Shown here one piece after another: positions 30,623 to 35,278 of a stretch of 35,278 nucleotides of DNA (the first letter of the stretch is position 1; each line of letters begins with the position of its first letter). This stretch comes from Muribaculaceae bacterium Isolate-002 (NCI) (GTDB taxonomy: Bacteria; Bacteroidota; Bacteroidia; Bacteroidales; Muribaculaceae). The stretch spans positions 1-35,278 of the forward strand of contig SCEG01000032.1 of assembly GCA_004102805.1 (NCBI GenBank), read 5' to 3'. A model generated the notes under the pieces. The model saw only the letters and a program-made list of their open reading frames with translations. It was not told the DNA's origin and ran no database searches. The position numbers and the translations under genes were made by a program.

Positions 30623-32326
30623 TCAGCCGTCGAACTTGTCGGCTACCCACTGCGCTGCCATTGCGTCGGCTCCTGTGTTGGAATCGGCGGCGGCTCGTGT
30701 TGCTGTCAACCAACGGCGGCGCATCATCAGGTACTTGAAAGCGTCGGAGAAATTGGTCGATAACCTCGGCAATTTCTTCGCCTCCAGCTTCTCGGTTTTC
30801 TTCACCTTCGCCACTACCTTGACACTGCCCCGGTACTTTACCTCGGCTTTTGCTCCCTCGATACTTGAAATCATTTCGGAGCAGTTCAGCACATCAACCA
30901 GAAGGAGCGGTAATTTTTTATTTTCACCGCGCATAAGTTCGTGCATGAAATTATATTCGGCGTTCTGCGGAAGGTTTGCTTGCTTTCTGGATTTAAGGTT
31001 AACAGTCCAGCCGGTACGCCGTCCGTCGCCGTCCTTCTCGATAGCCTCCTTTATCTGCTTGGCATAGTCAACGCCTTGACGCTGGAGGTTATTACCGGAA
31101 CGGTCGTAAAATAGGTTCAGCACCTTTGTAGGGTAATCGGCGAAAAAGTCGAGGAATTGGTCGGCCAGTTCACGAAACCAGCCGTCGGGTATCTCGTAGA
31201 AATTTTTATGCACACGGTAATATTTACCGTCCTCCTGTCCGATAACCAAAGAAAGCATATTACCGAAGTCCATACCGCCGTCGAGAGGTCGGGAGGGGTC
31301 GAGGTAACGGAGTTCGTTCCAAGTGAACGCGGCTTCACCTGAATAAGTTCCGTCGGTGTACTTGTGTTTATCGCCAAACAGAACGTAAAACCTCGCGTCC
31401 TTGCGAACGCCGGGGCGCATACCTAACACGGATTTAAGGAACTCGTGCAGTTCCAACGCGCCATTATAGAGGCGTTTCGCATAATCGACCGTAAGAATGT
31501 CGATATTAACGAAACTTGAAATATTCATAAAGAAGGTTTGCCCCTTGCGCAGCTTCAGAAGGCCTTCGGTATAATAGTCGATTTTCTTTTCTATCCTCGC
31601 GATCTTGCGTTCATCAGGACGAGGGGCGCGGTTCTCGCGCTCCTGTTTTATCCGTAGGCGGTTGAGTTCCCCGGCGGCTTGCATAATCTTTATAATGCGT
31701 TCCGGATTCATTTCGGAGGCATAGCGGAAAAACCAATCATATTCGCCTTCGGTAACGTCGGGCATATCGGTGGTAATGGTAACACCGCCGTAGAGGTGGC
31801 AGCGTCCGTAGGTGATAGCGTCGCCGCGCAGAATAGGCAGAACACGGGCCGCCCTTGTATCAGAGGCGTATTTTGCTTCATCAAACAGAAGGTGGGCCAC
31901 GGATTTACCGGCAAGTAACGAGGGGTTATCGAGAGAGCCGAGGAATATAACCGAGCCATTCCAAAAACTATAAACGTGCCGGTAATCATTGACAATAACG
32001 GAGCAGCGTCGCCGCCACTCCTCCGGGGGCTTCTTACCCTTGATATAGTGAACGCCTTCTATCAGCCCGTTAAGTTTCCAACCGTTTTGCACGGCGGGCA
32101 TGATGTTATCGACGAGGTTAGAATAGGTATTCGCGACGATTGCGACGGGTGCGCCCGGCATGAGGCGCACACAGCGTTCAGAGCGTCGCGCCAGAATAAC
32201 GGTACTCTTTGCCACACCACGGCCGCCGATAGATACGAAATTTGTCGTATCTATCCAGTCGCAGAAAATCAGCGCGTCAGAGCCAAATTTTACCGGAACA
32301 TCAGGGTCGTTAAATTTATTCTTCAT
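30623..32326 (-). CDS. terL: Terminase large subunit
   Basis: This ATP-driven DNA-packaging motor and nuclease has 567 residues from the ATG at 32326 (a TTG eight codons upstream is less likely). The N-terminal ATPase has a Walker A variant GGRGVAKST at residues 34-42 and Walker B HLLFDE at 145-150. The C-terminal RNase-H-like nuclease begins around GGMDFG (Asp353), with a second acidic position in FYDRSG. It overlaps the small-subunit gene by 11 bases, as is common. It is followed by a gap of about 380 bases before the next minus-strand gene, unusual for phage head operons, where the portal normally follows directly. Confidence 0.93.
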   Translation of the reverse strand: MKNKFNDPDVPVKFGSDALIFCDWIDTTNFVSIGGRGVAKSTVILARRSERCVRLMPGAPVAIVANTYSNLVDNIMPAVQNGWKLNGLIEGVHYIKGKKPPEEWRRRCSVIVNDYRHVYSFWNGSVIFLGSLDNPSLLAGKSVAHLLFDEAKYASDTRAARVLPILRGDAITYGRCHLYGGVTITTDMPDVTEGEYDWFFRYASEMNPERIIKIMQAAGELNRLRIKQERENRAPRPDERKIARIEKKIDYYTEGLLKLRKGQTFFMNISSFVNIDILTVDYAKRLYNGALELHEFLKSVLGMRPGVRKDARFYVLFGDKHKYTDGTYSGEAAFTWNELRYLDPSRPLDGGMDFGNMLSLVIGQEDGKYYRVHKNFYEIPDGWFRELADQFLDFFADYPTKVLNLFYDRSGNNLQRQGVDYAKQIKEAIEKDGDGRRTGWTVNLKSRKQANLPQNAEYNFMHELMRGENKKLPLLLVDVLNCSEMISSIEGAKAEVKYRGSVKVVAKVKKTEKLEAKKLPRLSTNFSDAFKYLMMRRRWLTATRAAADSNTGADAMAAQWVADKFDG

Positions 32327-32993
32327 CGCCAAACTCTTTAGCGTCCTCAATCATGCGGCTTAATAGGTTACGTTTGGTAATACCGGCATCCTCCTTGACA
32401 CGGCGTAACGATATTTCGGGAATATCCGGTATTGAATCGATAAACGCCTCCAGTTCCTTGCGGTCGGCCTTCGGTGCGCCCATACTTTCGGGGTCGGCGG
32501 TATAAATAACCGTTGGAGCAGCGTCGAGGAGTTCCTGCGGAATTTCGGGGGCCTGGTCCTCGTAGCAGCCTCGCAATTTGGCAGCTTCAACCATAAAGCT
32601 ACGGGCCTCTTTCATTTTACCCATTGACGCGGACAAATTCGCCATATTATCGAGGCGTTCGGCGTAGAGGTTGCGCCATGCGCGGGGAGTGACATCATCG
32701 ACGGAATAAAAGAAATTCAGCGCGTCGGAATAGACACGCCGCGCCATCCAGTCTGACAGCCCGTAAACATCAGATTTCAGAACCTTGATAATTCCGGCCT
32801 TGGTAACTATGCGATTGCCTCCGGGCATCATCATTCGCGCCCGTAGGCCGCGAACAAGTTCCATAAGGTTGAAATATTCGCGTTCGGCCGGTGTCAGGCT
32901 TTCGAGGTCGCCGGTTTTAAGAATCCGTTCAATCTGGTGGGAATCCAACGCCTCAAAATCAATCCGGGAGGGTTTACGGGGTAAATTCGTCAT
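32316..32993 (-). CDS. Probable terminase small subunit
   Basis: The product of 225 residues starts at the ATG at 32993; an upstream ATG in the same frame would add eight residues and more overlap. A helical region with a helix-turn-helix look (AGIIKVLKSDVYGLSDWMARRVYSD) lies around 70-95, followed by a helical middle and a charged C terminus. It directly precedes and overlaps terL, the place of the DNA-recognition subunit. The identification is by position and HTH pattern. The neighbour upstream is a second HTH-like protein that could share or compete for the role. Confidence 0.65.
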   Translation of the reverse strand: MTNLPRKPSRIDFEALDSHQIERILKTGDLESLTPAEREYFNLMELVRGLRARMMMPGGNRIVTKAGIIKVLKSDVYGLSDWMARRVYSDALNFFYSVDDVTPRAWRNLYAERLDNMANLSASMGKMKEARSFMVEAAKLRGCYEDQAPEIPQELLDAAPTVIYTADPESMGAPKADRKELEAFIDSIPDIPEISLRRVKEDAGITKRNLLSRMIEDAKEFGDEE

Positions 32994-33333
32994 CGTCCAT
33001 ATTGTTAACGAGTTCATTAAATCGGTTTGTCCGCTGGAGGTTCTGGAGTGCCTTTATAGCCTCTATGTTTCCGGCTTTTGCGGCTTCTTGCAGTTTTATC
33101 TGGGGTTGAGCGCGTCCGGTTGCACGTCCGGCGGTAATCAGTACGGAGATTGCGGAGCCGGGTACATTTGCGAGAATACAGAAGGCGGCGCGGCGTTCTC
33201 GCGTCCATTCCATAGATACGGCTATTTCGTGGGGCATAAATCCCACGGCTGCCAGTTTCATAACCTCGTCCTCCTCCGCTTTCGTCAGAGGGAAGGCCGG
33301 TAATGTTGGTTTGTCGTTATTCTCGGTATTCAT
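32974..33333 (-). CDS. Small HTH-like protein next to terminase
   Basis: The product of 119 residues has an apparent helix-turn-helix (EVMKLAAVGFMPHEIAVSME) in the N-terminal half and further helices (QIKLQEAAKAGNIEAIKAL). It ends in a short acidic tail. It may help the small terminase subunit recognise phage DNA, or be a regulator. It overlaps the methyltransferase gene by 17 bases and the probable terS gene by 20, so the cluster is translated as one unit. Confidence 0.6.
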   Translation of the reverse strand: MNTENNDKPTLPAFPLTKAEEDEVMKLAAVGFMPHEIAVSMEWTRERRAAFCILANVPGSAISVLITAGRATGRAQPQIKLQEAAKAGNIEAIKALQNLQRTNRFNELVNNMDDDEFTP

Positions 33334-34024
33334 CTTCGAGGCGTTTGCAAGCAGTGTGATAATATCCTTCGTCTTGCTCCATGAGGATAAAGCGACGGCC
33401 GGAGCGGACAGCAGCCACAGCGGTAGAGCCGGAACCGCCGAAAGTGTCGAGAAACACCGCGCCCGGCTCGGTCGCGTCCTCGATAAACTTTTGAATCAGG
33501 GCTACCGGCTTTTGCGTGGGGTGAACCTTCGCGCCGTCGGTACTCTTTGCCCCGGAGGTGAAACTCTTTATGTCGGAAATTATGTTTGTTCCGCCGATAT
33601 TCACGCCCTTGCCGGCATGAAACAACACAAGTTCGTGGATAAATGCGTAATGATTGCCGGGACCGCTCAATTTATCCCAAACGAGCATATTATGAGCCTT
33701 CAGGATTTCATCGAACAGAGGGTAATAAAAAGCATATCCGCGCCAGTCACAGAAAAAGTAAATACAGGCTTCCGGCTTGGCAACTCGGCGGTACTCGTGG
33801 AATAAATCACGGTAAAATGGTCGGCAAATCGACAAGTCGCGGAAATTACCCTTCTGCCCGTTGTGGGTCATACCTAAAAAATAAGGAGGGTCGGTAATAA
33901 TACAGTCAACAGAGGCCGCCGGGAGCGTCTTTATAACGTCGAGGCAGTCGCCGTTGAACAACGTACCGCCGGGAAACTCGCGGAGGTCAGTCGTTGAAAG
34001 ATTGTAAGAGGGATAACGATACAT
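33317..34024 (-). CDS. DNA methyltransferase (N6-adenine or N4-cytosine, PF01555-like)
   Basis: The product of 235 residues transfers a methyl group from S-adenosylmethionine to an amino group of a DNA base. Motif IV is DPPY at 45-48. HPTQKP (168-173) and the AdoMet-binding DTFGGSGST (193-201) follow, in the order of the beta class. No restriction enzyme is visible beside it, so it is an orphan enzyme. It may protect phage DNA from host restriction or mark DNA for packaging next to terminase. It is short for the class, with little space for a separate target-recognition domain. The start overlaps the -1 frame extension of the upstream gene. Confidence 0.9.
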   Translation of the reverse strand: MYRYPSYNLSTTDLREFPGGTLFNGDCLDVIKTLPAASVDCIITDPPYFLGMTHNGQKGNFRDLSICRPFYRDLFHEYRRVAKPEACIYFFCDWRGYAFYYPLFDEILKAHNMLVWDKLSGPGNHYAFIHELVLFHAGKGVNIGGTNIISDIKSFTSGAKSTDGAKVHPTQKPVALIQKFIEDATEPGAVFLDTFGGSGSTAVAAVRSGRRFILMEQDEGYYHTACKRLEDEYRE

Positions 34025-34163
34025 TCAGCGCGTCGATTTTCTTGTTAACGATAGAGAGTTGATGCCCGGCCTCGGAGCGGTCGCACGGGTGACAGCCGGA
34101 ACGGGAGAGGTATTTTGTAAAATATGCTCTCGACCGTTCCGCGCTCTCGATACCCTCAATTAC
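33987..34163 (-). CDS. 58-codon extension reached by -1 frameshift, or small ORF lacking a normal start
   Basis: From the A9 run at 34164-34172, the -1 frame stays open for 58 codons and ends in TGA at 33987-33989, inside the methyltransferase start region. The peptide looks like protein: charged and helical (IEGIESAERSRAYFTKYLSR), a C-x2-C-x6-H pattern (CHPCDRSEAGH), then another helix. There is no ATG, GTG or TTG in this frame after the preceding in-frame stop; only an ATT is available. It is therefore best read as a frameshift product of the upstream gene, giving a 384-residue fusion, or as a gene with an unusual ATT start. Confidence 0.5.
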   Translation of the reverse strand, partial: VIEGIESAERSRAYFTKYLSRSGCHPCDRSEAGHQLSIVNKKIDALNVSLSLLQSFND

Positions 34164-35140
34164 TTTTTTTTTCGGCGGTCGATTTCCGCCTTCAGTATCT
34201 TTTTACGGTTAGACCATTTCACGAAAGCGGCTTCGGCCTTTTCGTTGGGTTGTTTTTTTGCCTTTGCTTCCTCGACCGCTTTTTTCGCCTTGGATTCCTG
34301 AACTCCTGCGCTCCGGAGTTGGCCCATAAGGTCAACATCGGAGATTTTTGTCAAGTCCTCGGCGGCTTCCATTTCGCGGAACTTTGCAGCTTTCCCGAGA
34401 ATCACGCCGTTTTCGCGGTAATATTCGAGTTCGTCCCAGATTTCACGGTTTTTCAGATACTCGGTAACTACTGTTTCGCAATCAGCGGCGGCGGTGGCTG
34501 AATCTGCGTCGCCGAGTGCCTGAAGGCGTGCGTGTGCAGCCTTGTAGTTTCCGTATGCGGTAAACATATCGGCCACGAGTATCTTCAGCACGTCGGGGCA
34601 GTCGGTAGAATTGAGGAAGGGATATTTTTCGCGGAAACGTATCATTTTCCGAACCGGCTCCGGGGTTGCGGCATACTTGGAACGAGCGGCCTCCAGTTCG
34701 TCGGTAAGTTCGTCGATACGGTCGGCGTTCTCGTCCATTGCCAACACGCGTTCCTGAAAATCGGGGCTAACAAGTTCGTCAACAGTAACACCGAAAGAAT
34801 CGGCGAGTTCCATTAACGCCGATTCGTCGTTTTTGTCGTCGAGAATTACGCATTTCGCTTGTGCGCCGTTGAGTTGCGCCGTTTTCTTGACGGCTTGACG
34901 TGGAAGGTGATTAAACTCTATTTCCGACAGTCCGGCAAGTTTGCGGAGTTCATCGAAAAGAATTTCACGGATCACGGCGGTATCTTCGACCGCAAACTGA
35001 CGTTTCAGACGCAAATTTACGCCGTAACGCTGGTAAAGTGCCACGCCTTCTGCATAGTCACGAGGACCACAAAGGTAGGCGGTAATTTCTTTGCTTCGCA
35101 AAGCGACAGGGTCAGTTACCTTTTTTTGCTCGGTATTCAT
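34160..35140 (-). CDS. Hypothetical helical phage protein ending at a slippery site
   Basis: The product of 326 residues is largely helical and charged. A long coiled-coil-like part lies near MDENADRIDELTDELEAARS, and the last 60 residues are Lys/Glu/Ala-rich (KAVEEAKAKKQPNEKAEAA). No catalytic motif is visible. I chose the ATG at 35140; a GTG at 35164 would add eight residues. Its C terminus EIDRRKKK is encoded by the A9 run, from which a -1 shift would add 58 residues with a possible zinc site. It stands first in the methyltransferase and terminase cluster. A DNA-binding or packaging role is a guess from charge and place. Confidence 0.65.
   Translation of the reverse strand: MNTEQKKVTDPVALRSKEITAYLCGPRDYAEGVALYQRYGVNLRLKRQFAVEDTAVIREILFDELRKLAGLSEIEFNHLPRQAVKKTAQLNGAQAKCVILDDKNDESALMELADSFGVTVDELVSPDFQERVLAMDENADRIDELTDELEAARSKYAATPEPVRKMIRFREKYPFLNSTDCPDVLKILVADMFTAYGNYKAAHARLQALGDADSATAAADCETVVTEYLKNREIWDELEYYRENGVILGKAAKFREMEAAEDLTKISDVDLMGQLRSAGVQESKAKKAVEEAKAKKQPNEKAEAAFVKWSNRKKILKAEIDRRKKK
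34163..34169 (-). other. Slippery heptamer A AAA AAG before a stop codon
   Basis: On the minus strand, the 326-residue gene ends CGA AAA AAA AAG TAA. The last seven bases before TAA are A AAA AAG in the correct phase, the same heptamer as in dnaX. A GGCGG/CCGCC hairpin with a 7-base loop lies just upstream, ending two bases before the A run. I could not find a convincing stimulatory hairpin downstream. Confidence 0.5.
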
Positions 35141-35179
35141 AAGGCTATTATCACTACTGTCCACTAAAAATGGACGAGG

Positions 35180-35278
35180 TTAAAAATTAAATAAATTCGG
35201 TTCACTTGAACCATAGAGAACTTTGACATCGTTGATATTCTTTTTGTCGAACAGGTCCCGTATATGGGTTTTGTCAGT
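35180..35278 (-). CDS. Partial gene at the right edge (C-terminal 32 residues)
   Basis: The minus strand is open from the window edge to a TAA at 35180-35182, encoding 32 residues in frame (ending KVLYGSSEPNLFNF). The 5' end is outside. The remaining part is too short to identify. It stops 39 bases before the next start, with a small hairpin (GTCCA/TGGAC, 35159-35175) in between. Its direction and tight spacing suggest it belongs to the same operon. Confidence 0.55.
   Translation of the reverse strand, partial: TDKTHIRDLFDKKNINDVKVLYGSSEPNLFNF

Larger units (their letters stand above)
6148..35278. mobile_element. Prophage integrated at tRNA-Ser, right end outside the window
   Basis: The element begins right after the tRNA CCA end. 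An inward-reading tyrosine integrase is followed by about 28 kb of minus-strand phage genes: methyltransferase, terminase, portal, lysozyme, tape measure and tail-tip proteins. The exact left boundary is uncertain, because the tRNA 3' end itself is usually part of the att core. I found no second copy of that 3' end in the window, so attR lies beyond 35278. No major capsid or major tail tube gene could be recognised, so viability is unclear. Tail type also cannot be settled: I saw no contractile sheath gene. Confidence 0.9.

Noticed and set aside
34025..35278. attR copy of the tRNA-Ser 3' end near the right edge
   Set aside because: No sequence like the tRNA T arm and acceptor end is present; the prophage continues past the window.
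1..35278. CRISPR arrays, insertion sequences and rRNA genes
   Set aside because: No regularly spaced repeats, transposase motifs or rRNA sequence were seen.

Overview
The window joins a piece of bacterial chromosome (1 to about 6150) to most of a tailed-phage prophage (about 6150 to 35278, continuing past the right edge). The host looks like a member of Bacteroidales, probably Muribaculaceae-like. The evidence is repeated promoter boxes of the Bacteroidetes type (TAnnTTTG), A-rich start regions without Shine-Dalgarno sequences, and phage proteins of types I know from Bacteroidales. The family-level placement is inference.

Chromosomal part: a HAD phosphatase and a MATE exporter are divergently transcribed. 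The exporter, a COG2509-type FAD protein and the RarA ATPase form a tight plus-strand cluster. A convergent Fur-family regulator follows. Its predicted 5' leader is almost entirely one long inverted repeat. A tRNA-Ser(GCU) with a well-placed promoter comes next.

Phage end: the prophage sits directly 3' of the tRNA. A tyrosine integrase reads inward from the junction, and four copies of a 9-base half-site (TAACATTCT) lie between tRNA and integrase. attR, the repressor and the replication genes are not in the window.

Phage body: every confident phage gene other than the integrase is on the minus strand, so the module reads from right to left. From upstream to downstream: a partial gene; a 326-aa protein ending in a run of nine A with a perfect A AAA AAG slippery heptamer and a -1 frame extension; an orphan DNA methyltransferase; a small HTH-like protein; probable TerS and TerL; a regulatory gap; a small membrane protein; a second gap with four terminator-like hairpins and an attenuator-like leader; small proteins including a holin-like protein and a candidate unimolecular spanin; portal; a PLD-like protein; a DUF6712-like protein; a GH24 lysozyme; neck or tail-completion candidates; two small membrane proteins; a terminator; a ribbon-helix-helix protein with its own promoter box; a 1455-aa tape measure protein; and about 9 kb of tail-tip genes. 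The tail-tip set includes a C-type-lectin-like protein, a glycosyltransferase-like protein and a protein with BspA-like leucine-rich repeats.

No gene between portal and tape measure is recognisable as major capsid, maturation protease, scaffold or major tail tube, although this stretch is almost fully coding. Either these proteins are very divergent, encoded elsewhere, or lost. The best candidates for new biology are the attenuator-like leader at 29619-29752, the -1 frameshift site near 34165, the missing capsid and tube genes, and the tail-tip cassette.
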